The position numbers were made by a program, and so were the translations under genes. From Catenibacillus sp964565805 (lineage in GTDB: Bacteria; Bacillota; Clostridia; Lachnospirales; Lachnospiraceae): DNA of 50,911 nucleotides. Below, piece by piece: positions 24,840-34,108 of the stretch; positions within the stretch are counted from its first letter, which is position 1; each line of letters starts with the position of its first letter. The notes under the pieces were generated by a model. The model was not told the origin of the DNA. It worked only from the letters and a program-made list of their open reading frames with translations, and searched no databases. The DNA lies in contig CAZMGH010000018.1 of assembly GCA_964565805.1 (NCBI GenBank), positions 1 to 50,911 on the forward strand. Direction: 5' to 3'.

Positions 24840-26294
24840 ATGAGAGAAACAGGCATTTTAATGCCAGTGTTTTCCCTTCCCTCGTCCACCGGTGCGGGGG
24901 ATCTGGGACAGGCAGCATACCAGTGGGTGAACCTGCTGGCTAAAAGCCATATAGGGATCTGGCAGATCCTGCCGTTAAATCCTGTGGGCTATGGAAATTC
25001 TCCCTACCAGCCTTATTCTTCCTTTGCGGGAGATGACCTGTATATCAGCCTGGACCGGCTTTATGAGCTGGGGTTGATCCGGGAGCTGCCGGGAACCTTT
25101 ATGGAACATACTGCCCGGGTAGACTATTCTCGGGTAAGAGCCTTCCGGGAGCCTTATCTTCGGGAAGCCTTTGAGAATTTCCTGGAAGACGAGGATTATC
25201 AGGTTTTTGCCAGCCAGTCCTGGGTATATTTGTACGGTGTTTTCCGGGCCTTAAAAGCCAAAAATAATAACCTGTGCTGGAATGAGTGGCCGGAAAGGGA
25301 CAAAAACTGGCCTATTTTCAGGGAGCCTTTCGATGAGGATATTGAAAAAGAGGCCCGGTATCATATGTTTTTACAATATATGTTTTACATCCAGTGGAAA
25401 GCTTTAAAGACTTATGCCAATGATCATGGCATAAAGATCATGGGAGATATTCCCTTTTACGTAGGCATTGATTCACTGGATGTGTGGGCGGACAGAAAAA
25501 GCTTTTTGCTGGATGAAAACGGCGTTCCGGTATTTATCGCCGGTGTGCCGCCAGACTATTTCAGTACTACCGGACAGCGGTGGGGAAATCCTATCTATGA
25601 CTGGGATTATTTAAAGGAACAAGATTATGATTTTTGGATCCAGAGGATCGGATATAATCAAAAAATGTTCGATATTATCCGTATCGACCATTTCCGGGCC
25701 TTTGACACTTACTGGAAGATCCCGGCCACATGTTCTACAGCCATGGAAGGGGCATGGATTGAAACCCCGGGCTATGAAGTTCTGGATATGATCTTTAAAA
25801 AGATCCCGGATGTGTATCTTGTGGCAGAAGATCTGGGGATGCTCAGACCTCAGGTCCATACCCTGAAAAACCACTATCATTTAAAAGGCATGAAGATCCT
25901 TGTATTTGCACTGGATCCATCGGGAAAATACGCCAAAGATATTGAGCCGGAAAGGGAAAATATGATCCTGTATACCGGGACCCATGATAACGATACGATC
26001 ATGGAATGGTATGGCAAGCTTACCCCGGCGGCCAAAAGAAAAATCCGCCGCTTCCTTAAGGCCAAAGGCATTAAAGAGGGGAGTACTGCTCAAAGGCTTA
26101 TCACCTATGTGTTAAGGAGCAGACCGGATATTGCGGTGATCTCCATGCCGGATGTACTGGCTCTTAGAAAAGAAGGGCATATGAATACTCCGGGAACCGT
26201 AGGCTCCCCCAACTGGGAATGGCATATGCCGGCGTTTAAAAAGGCAGAAAAACAGCTGTTTCAGCTGAAACAGCTCATCGCTAAAAACCGCTGA
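24840..26294 (+). CDS. malQ: 4-alpha-glucanotransferase (amylomaltase, GH77)
   Basis: 484 residues, normal length. Transfers maltodextrin segments, turning maltose and short dextrins into glucose plus longer chains that the phosphorylase can use. GH77 motifs: WQILPLNPVGYGNSPYQPYSS, the nucleophile region IRIDHFRAFDTYW, VAEDLG (acid/base Glu) and THDNDT. GAAAGGAGCAGC precedes ATG 24840. Last gene of the operon, closed by a strong bidirectional terminator shared with the converging glgCD genes. Confidence 0.95.
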   Translation: MRETGILMPVFSLPSSTGAGDLGQAAYQWVNLLAKSHIGIWQILPLNPVGYGNSPYQPYSSFAGDDLYISLDRLYELGLIRELPGTFMEHTARVDYSRVRAFREPYLREAFENFLEDEDYQVFASQSWVYLYGVFRALKAKNNNLCWNEWPERDKNWPIFREPFDEDIEKEARYHMFLQYMFYIQWKALKTYANDHGIKIMGDIPFYVGIDSLDVWADRKSFLLDENGVPVFIAGVPPDYFSTTGQRWGNPIYDWDYLKEQDYDFWIQRIGYNQKMFDIIRIDHFRAFDTYWKIPATCSTAMEGAWIETPGYEVLDMIFKKIPDVYLVAEDLGMLRPQVHTLKNHYHLKGMKILVFALDPSGKYAKDIEPERENMILYTGTHDNDTIMEWYGKLTPAAKRKIRRFLKAKGIKEGSTAQRLITYVLRSRPDIAVISMPDVLALRKEGHMNTPGTVGSPNWEWHMPAFKKAEKQLFQLKQLIAKNR

Positions 26295-26322
26295 AAGTCG
26301 TGCCCGGCAAATATATACCTGT

Positions 26323-26371
26323 AAAAAAGGCCCTGCCTGTGAAATATAAGATCACAGGCAGGGCCTTTTTT
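26323..26371. terminator. Bidirectional terminator between malQ and glgD
   Basis: GGCCCTGCCTGTGA (26329-26342) and its exact complement (26352-26365) form a 14-bp stem around a 9-nt loop, flanked by A-run on the left and T-run on the right, so it works for both converging operons. A second palindrome GGCGCC-CTTTAA-GGCGCC follows at 26382-26399. Confidence 0.93.
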
Positions 26372-26424
26372 ATGTTTTTTAGGCGCCCTTTAAGGCGCCA
26401 AAAGAAAAATCGCCTAAAGAAAGA

Positions 26425-27549
26425 TCAAAGGGTATCCTGACGTTTTACATAGCCTGGATTATCCAGCTCGCCGATCAGCTCATTAGCATGGATGATCTTT
26501 GCCTCTTTATCAACGACAAAGTTTTCCACACGAACATTTTCTCCGATCAGTGTTCCGGGAAGGAGAACGCTGTTTTTAACAACAGCGCCTTTCTGGATGA
26601 CGCAGCCGCGGCCTACAACGGAATTTTCCACATAGCCTTCCATGTTGCAGCCATTAGATACAACAGAGTTCTTTACGTCGGCAGTTTCAAAATACTGAGT
26701 CGGGCAGGAGTCGTTGGTCCGGGTATAGATCGGCCAGTCTTCATCAAACAAGCTGCGGGCTGTCTTAAAGTCGATCAGGTCAATGGTTGCCTTGTAGTAG
26801 CTCTTAAAGTCAGTGATGGCAGCAAAGTATCCTCTGTGGGAGATCCCCCGCACATCATAATCCTCCGTTGCGCATACAGCGCTGACAATATCTGCCAGAG
26901 TATACATGGAGGATGTTTTATGAGCCTTTTCGATCAGTTCCACAAACAGATCCTTCTTCATGATATATGTATCCATGAAAATGTTCCTGTTCTTGGCAGT
27001 CCCCCGGTTTGGTTCAATGGAAAGAACGCCCTTTTGCCGATTTAAGTTCAGTGTATTGCAGTTTAAATAGGCCTCGTTGGCATTATCCACTGAATGATAC
27101 AGGAGGGTAATGTCCGCTTCTGAAGCAATATGAGACTGGAGCAGAGTGCTGAAATCTATAGCATAGATCATATAGCTGGGCGCAATGACTACGTAAGGAT
27201 AAGGCTCTTTTTCAATAATATCAATGTTCTCCCGGAAAGCGCCAATATCCGTATTATAAATGTTTTCATTATCCATACCGTCCTCAGAGTAGAGGATGCG
27301 CAGCTTGCCTCTCTTGGAGTTAATGTTATAGTGACGTCCAGTTCCCAGATGCTCTGTAAGAGAACGGGGTTTGCGGCGGATATAGACCTGGATATGGTCA
27401 ATGTCACTGTTGCTCATATTTGAAATAGGGAAGTCGATAATACGGTATCTTCCCATAAATGAAAATGCGCCAATGGGACGATACTTCTGAAGTCCCTTCA
27501 CCCATATATGATTTCCGGAGAAATTTACAATTCCAAATGCTTTGCTCAT
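26425..27549 (-). CDS. glgD: GlgD, regulatory subunit-like glucose-1-phosphate adenylyltransferase
   Basis: 374 residues. Nucleotidyltransferase-like domain (GRYRIIDFPISNMSNSDID) followed by a left-handed beta-helix (NSVVSNGCNMEGYVENSVVGRG). Compared with GlgC it lacks the N-terminal GGRGSRL substrate-binding loop, as is known for GlgD, which alone is inactive but raises GlgC activity in Firmicutes. Start ATG 27549, one base after the glgC stop with GGCAGAATAAG before it, so expression is coupled to glgC. Confidence 0.93.
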   Translation of the reverse strand: MSKAFGIVNFSGNHIWVKGLQKYRPIGAFSFMGRYRIIDFPISNMSNSDIDHIQVYIRRKPRSLTEHLGTGRHYNINSKRGKLRILYSEDGMDNENIYNTDIGAFRENIDIIEKEPYPYVVIAPSYMIYAIDFSTLLQSHIASEADITLLYHSVDNANEAYLNCNTLNLNRQKGVLSIEPNRGTAKNRNIFMDTYIMKKDLFVELIEKAHKTSSMYTLADIVSAVCATEDYDVRGISHRGYFAAITDFKSYYKATIDLIDFKTARSLFDEDWPIYTRTNDSCPTQYFETADVKNSVVSNGCNMEGYVENSVVGRGCVIQKGAVVKNSVLLPGTLIGENVRVENFVVDKEAKIIHANELIGELDNPGYVKRQDTL

Positions 27550-27550
27550 C

Positions 27551-28690
27551 TTATTCTGCCCCCTTTACACGTTTCGCAACAAGCTCGATGTGTTCGCTGT
27601 CCGCGCTTCCAACGACGGCCTGTTTTCCAATCTTTATACCATCGGCAACAAGGGCTCTCTGGACAACGGCTCCATCCTCCACTTCAACGCCAGGCATAAG
27701 AACGCTGTCAATGATCTTCGCGCCTTTGCCAACTCTGACGCCTGTGAATAAAACAGAGTTTTCCACATCACCGGCAATAATGCAGCCCTGGTTGATAAAC
27801 GCGGATTTAATATTTGCGTCCGGTCCTATGTAATGGGGCAGGGTGGTAGCATCCTCTGTATAGATCTTCCATGTAGGATCGCTTAAGTCAAGCTCATTAT
27901 TCTTGTTTAACAGATCCATGTTGGCTTCCCATAAGGAGTCAATAGTTCCCACATCCTTCCAGTAGCCTTTGAATCTGTACGCAAACAGTCGTTTGCCTTC
28001 CGCAAGCATCTGAGGGATAATGTCTTTACCAAAATCGTGGTTTGAGGAGTCATCCTTCATATCAGCCACCAGCATCTTACGCAGCTGTTTCCAGTCAAAT
28101 AAGTAAATACCCATAGAAGCAAGATTGCTCTTTGGATGTTCCGGCTTTTCCTCAAATTCACGGATACGGTCTTCTTCATCTGTGTTCATGATACCGAAGC
28201 GGCTGGCTTCCTTTTTAGGAACTTCGATCACAGCAATCGTGGCGTCGGCTTTATGTTCCTGATGATAAGCAAGCATTTTGGCATAGTTCATTTTATAAAT
28301 ATGATCACCAGAAAGGATCAGCACATATTCCGGTGCATAATTATCAACAAAGTCAATGTTCTGAGAGATAGCATCCGCTGTTCCGCGGTAAACGTTAAGG
28401 TTTTCCTCAGCTTTTTCACGGGGCGGAAGAACGAACACACCGCTGTCTCTGGCGTCCAGACCCCAGCGGCCGCCGGCTGCCACATAGCTGTTTAATAAGA
28501 TGGATTCATATTGGGTCAGCACCCCCACAATATCAATCCCGCTGTTGGCGCAGTTACTCAGCGGAAAGTCAATAATACGATACTTGCCGCCATAAGAAAC
28601 GGCTGGCTTAGCAACTTTTTTTGTCAGATCGTGAAGCCGCGAGCCGCGGCCGCCGGCTAAGATCATTGCTATCATGTTGTTTTGCTTCAT
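27551..28690 (-). CDS. glgC: Glucose-1-phosphate adenylyltransferase (ADP-glucose pyrophosphorylase)
   Basis: 379 residues. Makes ADP-glucose from glucose-1-phosphate and ATP, the committed step of glycogen synthesis. N-terminal MILAGGRGSRLHDLTKKVAKPAVSYGGKYRIIDFPLSNC holds nucleotide- and activator-site residues (shown here in pieces: GGRGSRL and KYRIIDFPLSN are the key parts); LSGDHIYKMNY and the C-terminal hexapeptide beta-helix follow. Start ATG 28690 after AAGTGAGGGC. It runs convergently to the degradative operon and divergently from the second sugar importer. Confidence 0.95.
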   Translation of the reverse strand: MKQNNMIAMILAGGRGSRLHDLTKKVAKPAVSYGGKYRIIDFPLSNCANSGIDIVGVLTQYESILLNSYVAAGGRWGLDARDSGVFVLPPREKAEENLNVYRGTADAISQNIDFVDNYAPEYVLILSGDHIYKMNYAKMLAYHQEHKADATIAVIEVPKKEASRFGIMNTDEEDRIREFEEKPEHPKSNLASMGIYLFDWKQLRKMLVADMKDDSSNHDFGKDIIPQMLAEGKRLFAYRFKGYWKDVGTIDSLWEANMDLLNKNNELDLSDPTWKIYTEDATTLPHYIGPDANIKSAFINQGCIIAGDVENSVLFTGVRVGKGAKIIDSVLMPGVEVEDGAVVQRALVADGIKIGKQAVVGSADSEHIELVAKRVKGAE

Positions 28691-28728
28691 AAATAAGCCC
28701 TCACTTTCATTTTGATGCTGTTGACTAT

Positions 28729-28757
28729 ATTATACAATTTTTTTTAGTGTTTTAACA
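28729..28757 (-). promoter_or_regulatory. Probable glgCD promoter
   Basis: On the minus strand TATAAT (28729-28734) with a weak -35 TGTTAA (28752-28757) at 17 bp. GTGTT/AACAC arms overlap the -35 area. Confidence 0.5.
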
Positions 28758-28764
28758 CGTTTTT

Positions 28765-28806
28765 GTGTAAAAAAATCATAAATTTTTTTGATGAACTTTT
28801 TTACAC
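28765..28806. repeat. Inverted repeat in the glgC/ABC intergenic region
   Basis: GTGTAAAAAA (28765-28774) and TTTTTTACAC (28797-28806) are perfect arms around an AT-rich centre with ATCA/TGAT. The 348-bp gap 28691-29038 has no gene; it also holds -10-like TATAAT at 28875-28880 and 28959-28964 (both +) with poor -35 elements, and a TGAGCC/GGCTCA hairpin at 28977-28998 in the leader of the next gene. Confidence 0.6.
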
Positions 28807-29038
28807 TGATAGAATATCACTATGGTAAAACAAATCCAGGCGTTGGGAAGGGCGCTTTAGGATTTTGATGAGTTTTTTTGTATAATGATGCGATTTAAAA
28901 AAACTGGATTGTGCTATTTTTCAGCATGATACTTCTTTTTTAAAAAGACGCGAAACCGTATAATAAAAATGTCCAATGAGCCTTGCGGCCGCGGCTCAGG
29001 TAAAAGGTAAAAGGATTTTTTGTATGGGAGGTATAATA

Positions 29039-30568
29039 ATGAATCGGAGAATCATAGCCATGGGGCTTACGGCAATACTTGCTTTTTCTATGACTGCGTG
29101 CGGCTCAGGAGAAAGCGCATCGACAGGAGATACGTCCTCTGGCAGTCAGGATCAGGACAGCGGAGAAGTCACTAAACTTGTCATGACATTTTATACATGG
29201 ACAGGCGCACCGGCAGATACTCAGGCGGTGCAGGACGCCATGAATGAAATCACAAGAGATTCCTTAGGGATTGAGGTGGAGCTGCAGATTTTGGATTTTG
29301 CTTCCTATGGTCAAAGTATGACCCTTGCCCTGTCTGCCGGTGAGCAGATTGACATAGCTGTATGCTCCAGCGGAACTTTAAGCTACGGAAATGCGGTGAC
29401 TCAAGGGTATCTGATGGATCTGGAGGAAAATGACCTTCTCGCCACTTACGGCCAGGGGATTATAGAAGCTATGGGATGGGATTACATCGATGCCTGCCGT
29501 GTGGGAGGCGTCCTCTACGGTCTTCCCAATAATAGAGATATAGCTACCGGCCGGGGCTGCGCGGCCATTGCCACAGAATATCTTGACGGGATCGGTTATG
29601 AATTTGACCATGAGGCAGAGATCGTATATATCAGTATTGACGAGTTGAATGATATTTACGCGCAGCTTCACGAAGCGTATCCGGATCTGGAAGTTTACCG
29701 TCCCGCCTCAACTGCTATGGGACAGTTTTCCAATGTAGACGCTCTTGGAGGTAATTATTTTGGTGTTTTACTAGATAACGGAGCAGAGCTTACGGTAGAA
29801 AATCTCTTTACCAGCGATTTTTACAGAGAATACTGTGAGCGTATATACATGTATAATCAGAGCGGCTATATCAGCCAGGATGCCGCTACAGATACGACCA
29901 GTGTAACAGAGCTTGTAAAGGCAGGAACGCTGATGAGCTATACGACCGGAGGAAAACCGGGAATCAAGGTCCAGGAGACCAGTCTGTGCGGCAGAGACAT
30001 GACGATTTTTCAGACCATGGATAATGTTCTCTCATCCACAGCGGTATCATCCTTTCCATGGGTTATCCCAATTACCTCCGCTGATCCTGAAGCAGCTATG
30101 ACGTACTTAAATGAGCTTTATACCAATGAGGACCTGGCAAATCTTCTGGGATGGGGGATTGAGGGGGAACACTATCAGATCGGAGAAGACGGTCTGGCTA
30201 CCTATGCCGATGGGGTAGACGCAACCACGTCCGGCTGGAATCACTCTATGCAATGGCTTATGCCAAACGAGTTTATTACATATGTATGGGAAGGCAACGA
30301 TCCCGACCTTTGGGAACAAATGGAGGAATTTAATAACAGCGCCATCGTATCTGCTGCCAGCGGTTTTACTTTCGACTCGTCTAATGTAGCCAACGAGATC
30401 ACAGCAGTTACAAATGTTTACAATGAGTATCAGGCCAGCGTGGAATACGGCTTCGTCGATCCGGAAACCGGCATTGCTGAAATGAATGAAAGGCTTATGG
30501 CTGCAGGCCTTCAGGAAATCATTGATGAAAAGCAGCGCCAGCTGGATGAATGGGCGGCTTTACAATAA
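29039..30568 (+). CDS. ABC transporter substrate-binding lipoprotein, LplA type
   Basis: 509 residues. Lipobox MTAC (Cys21) after a short signal peptide, then a Gly/Ser/Asp linker and a family 1 binding-protein fold with the long form seen in LplA/YtcQ proteins (~500 residues; ALSAGEQIDIAV, EEGEHYQIGEDG-like C-terminal part). These bind oligosaccharides, often from plant polysaccharides or host glycans. Start ATG 29039 after GGGAGG, not the upstream in-frame codon. Two LplB/LplC-type permeases follow and no ATPase or glycosidase, so substrate is unknown. Confidence 0.92.
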   Translation: MNRRIIAMGLTAILAFSMTACGSGESASTGDTSSGSQDQDSGEVTKLVMTFYTWTGAPADTQAVQDAMNEITRDSLGIEVELQILDFASYGQSMTLALSAGEQIDIAVCSSGTLSYGNAVTQGYLMDLEENDLLATYGQGIIEAMGWDYIDACRVGGVLYGLPNNRDIATGRGCAAIATEYLDGIGYEFDHEAEIVYISIDELNDIYAQLHEAYPDLEVYRPASTAMGQFSNVDALGGNYFGVLLDNGAELTVENLFTSDFYREYCERIYMYNQSGYISQDAATDTTSVTELVKAGTLMSYTTGGKPGIKVQETSLCGRDMTIFQTMDNVLSSTAVSSFPWVIPITSADPEAAMTYLNELYTNEDLANLLGWGIEGEHYQIGEDGLATYADGVDATTSGWNHSMQWLMPNEFITYVWEGNDPDLWEQMEEFNNSAIVSAASGFTFDSSNVANEITAVTNVYNEYQASVEYGFVDPETGIAEMNERLMAAGLQEIIDEKQRQLDEWAALQ

Positions 30569-30591
30569 ACTCAGGGAGGCCAGAAAACTAT

Positions 30592-31557
30592 ATGCGAAAA
30601 GAGACAACAGCCCTCATGCCCGGATATGTTAAGGCGGAAAAAAAGAAAATGACCTGGAAGAAGTTTAAGCGCTTTATCCCTATCTATTTATTAATGCTTC
30701 CGGGACTTCTTTACCTGTTTATTAACAACTATATGCCTATGCCAGGTTTAGTCATCGCTTTTAAAAACTACAACGCGGGTAAGGGGATTTACGGCAGTCC
30801 CTGGGCAGGATTTTCAAACTTTGAATACCTGTTTACCACCAGCGACGCCTGGGTCATTACCCGAAATACGATTGGATATAATGCCGCGTTTATTATTATC
30901 AACACAACGCTTGCCATTGTGGTGGCCATTATATTAAGTGAACTGACAGGTAAGATCAAGAAGTTTTATCAAAGCGCCATCTTGCTTCCAAACCTGCTCT
31001 CCAGTGTTATCATCGGCTACCTGGTATTTGCTTTTTTCAGCGTGGAAAACGGTTTTGTCAATAATACCATTTTAAAAGCCTTTGGCGTGGATCCGGTGTC
31101 ATGGTACTCAGAAGCAAAGTACTGGCCGTTTATCATTATCTTTGTAAGCGCGTGGAAATCTGTAGGATATAACTGTATTATTTATCTGGCCACCCTTATG
31201 GGGATCGATAAATCTTATTACGAATCCGCAAAGATCGATGGAGCTTCAAAATGGAAGCAGATCCGTTATATCACCCTGCCTTTGCTTAAGCCGACGGTGA
31301 TCATGCTAACACTAATGGCTATAGGACGGATCTTTTACTCCGATTTCGGGCTGTTTTACCAGGTGCCGATGAATCAGGGCGCTTTGTATTCCACTACCAA
31401 TACTATTGACACCTATGTATACCGGGGGCTGCTCCAATTAGGAAACATTTCCATGTCCGCGGCAGCCGGCGTATACCAGTCCGTTGTCGGATTTATCCTT
31501 GTCCTTGGCGCCAACCTTCTGGTGCGCAAAATCGACCGGGAAAATGCACTGATATAG
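30592..31557 (+). CDS. ABC transporter permease, LplB type
   Basis: 321 residues with six predicted membrane helices; signature N-terminal core YLLMLPGLLYLFINNYMPM and EAA loop ESAKIDGASKWKQIRYITLP. Start chosen at ATG 30592, after GGGAGG; an upstream in-frame codon lies inside the preceding gene. The N-terminal basic cytosolic tail (~35 residues) is typical of LplB/YtcP partners. Confidence 0.92.
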   Translation: MRKETTALMPGYVKAEKKKMTWKKFKRFIPIYLLMLPGLLYLFINNYMPMPGLVIAFKNYNAGKGIYGSPWAGFSNFEYLFTTSDAWVITRNTIGYNAAFIIINTTLAIVVAIILSELTGKIKKFYQSAILLPNLLSSVIIGYLVFAFFSVENGFVNNTILKAFGVDPVSWYSEAKYWPFIIIFVSAWKSVGYNCIIYLATLMGIDKSYYESAKIDGASKWKQIRYITLPLLKPTVIMLTLMAIGRIFYSDFGLFYQVPMNQGALYSTTNTIDTYVYRGLLQLGNISMSAAAGVYQSVVGFILVLGANLLVRKIDRENALI

Positions 31558-31569
31558 GAGGTATGGACT

Positions 31570-32469
31570 ATGTTGACTAAAGGCGATAGAATCTTTAACT
31601 TTTTCGGCCATATCTTTATGATCTTTTTAACGGTCATGGCTCTGGTACCGATTTTATTGATGTTTATTTCCTCATTTACGGATAACAATACGCTGCTGCA
31701 AAACGGGTATTCCTTTTTTCCGGAAAAATGGAGCGCTTATGCTTATGAATGGATTTTTAGTTCCAACGGCGCCATGGTAATAAGAGCCTACGGCATCTCC
31801 ATTATCCTGACGGCCTTAGGCGTGATCTGCAGCCTGCTGATCACCACATGTCTGGCCTATGGCCTGGCAAAAAAAGACCTTCCCGGGCGGCGCCTGTTTA
31901 CATTCCTTGTTTTTTTTACAATGCTGTTTAACGGGGGACTTGTCCCTACATACATTAATTACACAACGGTGTTCCACATTAAAGACACCTTTTTAGGGTT
32001 GTTGATTCCATCGCTGCTGATGAATGCTTTTAATGTCCTTCTTATGAAGAGCTATTTTGTCACAGGTATTCCTGACGAAATCTTGGAAGCCGCCTATATT
32101 GACGGCGCCGGCGAACTCCAGACGATGTGCCGGATCGCGATCCCTTTGTCTAAGCCTATTGTGACCACTGTGGCTATGTTTTCCGGAATTGCGTATTGGA
32201 ACGACTGGAATAATGGGTATATCTATCTGGTAAGACGGACGGATTTGTACAGCATACAAAACCTGCTGAACCGGCTGATGCAAAATATCCAGGCCCTGAC
32301 CCAAAATGCTACCAATATTTCCAACGCCAGCGAGGGTCTTTCCCAGATCCCGTCAGCAACGGTGCGTATGGCCATGGCGGCGCTTGGCATATTGCCTGTT
32401 ATTTTGGTTTATCCGTTTATACAGAAAAATTTTGTTAAGGGAATTACTTTAGGTGGCGTAAAAGGATGA
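31570..32469 (+). CDS. ABC transporter permease, LplC/YtcP type
   Basis: 299 residues, six membrane helices, EAA loop LEAAYIDGAGELQTMCRIAIP, and the YPFIQKNFVKGITLGGVKG C-terminus that is diagnostic of the LplC/YtcP family. ATAGGAGG lies six bases before ATG 31570. Third gene of the importer operon; a 20-bp stem terminator follows at once. Confidence 0.93.
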   Translation: MLTKGDRIFNFFGHIFMIFLTVMALVPILLMFISSFTDNNTLLQNGYSFFPEKWSAYAYEWIFSSNGAMVIRAYGISIILTALGVICSLLITTCLAYGLAKKDLPGRRLFTFLVFFTMLFNGGLVPTYINYTTVFHIKDTFLGLLIPSLLMNAFNVLLMKSYFVTGIPDEILEAAYIDGAGELQTMCRIAIPLSKPIVTTVAMFSGIAYWNDWNNGYIYLVRRTDLYSIQNLLNRLMQNIQALTQNATNISNASEGLSQIPSATVRMAMAALGILPVILVYPFIQKNFVKGITLGGVKG

Positions 32470-32477
32470 AAATACCC

Positions 32478-32523
32478 GAAAATAACCCTCGCCGTTCATT
32501 TAAGAACGGCGAGGGTTATTTTC
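32478..32523. terminator. Bidirectional terminator between the sugar importer and the YesN-type gene
   Basis: Perfect 20-bp arms (32478-32497 and 32504-32523; core AACCCTCGCCGTTC) around the loop ATTTAA, with A/T-rich outer ends. The stop codon of the converging regulator gene (32516-32518) lies inside the right arm. Confidence 0.92.
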
Positions 32524-34093
32524 GGCGGAATTCTCTGGGCGTTAGGCCAGTAGATTTTTTAAATTGGCGGGAAAAGTAGGAAATATCTTGAAATCCGCAG
32601 GAAATGGCAATGTCCCGGATGCTCATATCTTTTCTGGATAAAAGCTGTTTAGCCAGACGGATACGCTCGTCAATAATGTAGTTGGTTATGGACATGCCGA
32701 TTTCTTTTTTGAATATGTGGGACAGGTAGTCCGCGTTTAGATGGACCATGTCAGCCAGAGTGTCCCTGGTCAGGTCTTCATATAAATGGCTTTTAATGTA
32801 CTCACATATGCGGTGAATCGATTCATTTTGTCCCCGATGGCATGCAATAGTCCTTTGATAGACCTCCAACGCCTGCCGTATCCATTGCCGCATATTCCGG
32901 ACGGATTCAAAAGGCTGTTCCGGGGCGGATGCGTATAGCTGTCTTTGGAAAGATGCATATTCCTCAGGGTTTTTATTTGCGGTTTCAAAGATCAGATGGA
33001 AGAAACTGTGGCAAAAACTCATGAGGGATTCCCGGGAGGCCGCGCCTGAGGCTTTCATATATTCCATATAGTCGGACGTTTCCGCAAGCAGCTGTTGGTT
33101 TTGGTTTCGCAGTAGCAGATCTGTCCACCGCTCCAAAGGTAACTGGCGCGTGTCCTTTTGGGAAACTGCCTGCTTTGGCTGGGCCAGGTCAAAAACATTA
33201 TTTTCCATAGCCACATTTTCCCTGGCGTTTTTTTTCAGCTCTTCATAGACTCTTGGGATTTCATCCATAGGGCAGGCACGGGAAGCTACAAAGAAATTAA
33301 AGGCATAGGGAAAATGGGGGACAAAATCCGACAGGGCGCCGCGGCACAAAGCAGCCACCGAGGGCTGCGTCCTGCCTTCTGCTGGAAGGGGAAGGATATA
33401 GCGATTTTGCCCCATCCGTACAATGACCGGCAGTTCTGTATCAATGTAAAAATATTCCCTGGCAATATTTTTCAGGGCAAATTCAAAAACGTCCTGATCT
33501 GGCAGCTCGCCCAGGGAGTAATCGCACTGGATGAGTACAAGGATAAAGGATCTGTCCGCCCATTCCGGTGAAAGTTTCCGGAATTCCAGCTCAGACCGGA
33601 TCTTTTCCCGGTAGTAGGGGAGCGCTCCCTCCAAAAGCTCCTGGAAAAGGTGTTCGGTCATATAAAGCTCGCTTTCTTTCCAGTATCCTGCATATAAGGT
33701 GTTTTCTGTATTTTGTTTTTGTTCTTCATACATGGCGGCCGCTTTGTCAACCGCTGCCAGCAGCGGGCCCTCCTCCACAGGCTTTAGCAGATAGTCGCAG
33801 CTGGAAAGCTTCATGGCCCTGGATATGTAATCAAATTTCGCATAAGCGGTGAGAAAGATACAGGCTGTATGCAGGCCATTCCCCCGGATCTGCTCTAAAA
33901 GCTCCAAGCCGCTGCCTCCCGGCATTTCTATATCACAGATCATTACTGCGATTTCATATCTGGCAAAATACTCCAGCGCGTGGTTTAAATTATAGGCGGA
34001 TAATACCTGTTTAAATTGCGGACGCTTTTCACAGATTTTCATGCGCAGGCTTTCTACTGTATAATATTCATCATCCACGATCAGAAGATTCAT
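32516..34093 (-). CDS. YesN-type response regulator with AraC DNA-binding domain
   Basis: 525 residues. N-terminal receiver domain with DDEY, phosphorylation site Asp54 in CDIEMPG and the Lys in LLKPVEE; a ~270-residue middle region; and a C-terminal AraC/XylS double helix-turn-helix (~425-525, ending in YFSRQFKKSTGLTPREFRR). These regulators activate neighbouring carbohydrate transport genes. The gene lies 15 bp after its sensor kinase and converges on the LplABC-type importer, which is its likely target. Start ATG 34093 after GGAAGGAGCG. Confidence 0.92.
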   Translation of the reverse strand: MNLLIVDDEYYTVESLRMKICEKRPQFKQVLSAYNLNHALEYFARYEIAVMICDIEMPGGSGLELLEQIRGNGLHTACIFLTAYAKFDYISRAMKLSSCDYLLKPVEEGPLLAAVDKAAAMYEEQKQNTENTLYAGYWKESELYMTEHLFQELLEGALPYYREKIRSELEFRKLSPEWADRSFILVLIQCDYSLGELPDQDVFEFALKNIAREYFYIDTELPVIVRMGQNRYILPLPAEGRTQPSVAALCRGALSDFVPHFPYAFNFFVASRACPMDEIPRVYEELKKNARENVAMENNVFDLAQPKQAVSQKDTRQLPLERWTDLLLRNQNQQLLAETSDYMEYMKASGAASRESLMSFCHSFFHLIFETANKNPEEYASFQRQLYASAPEQPFESVRNMRQWIRQALEVYQRTIACHRGQNESIHRICEYIKSHLYEDLTRDTLADMVHLNADYLSHIFKKEIGMSITNYIIDERIRLAKQLLSRKDMSIRDIAISCGFQDISYFSRQFKKSTGLTPREFRRK

Positions 34094-34108
34094 AGGGATC
34101 GCTCCTTC

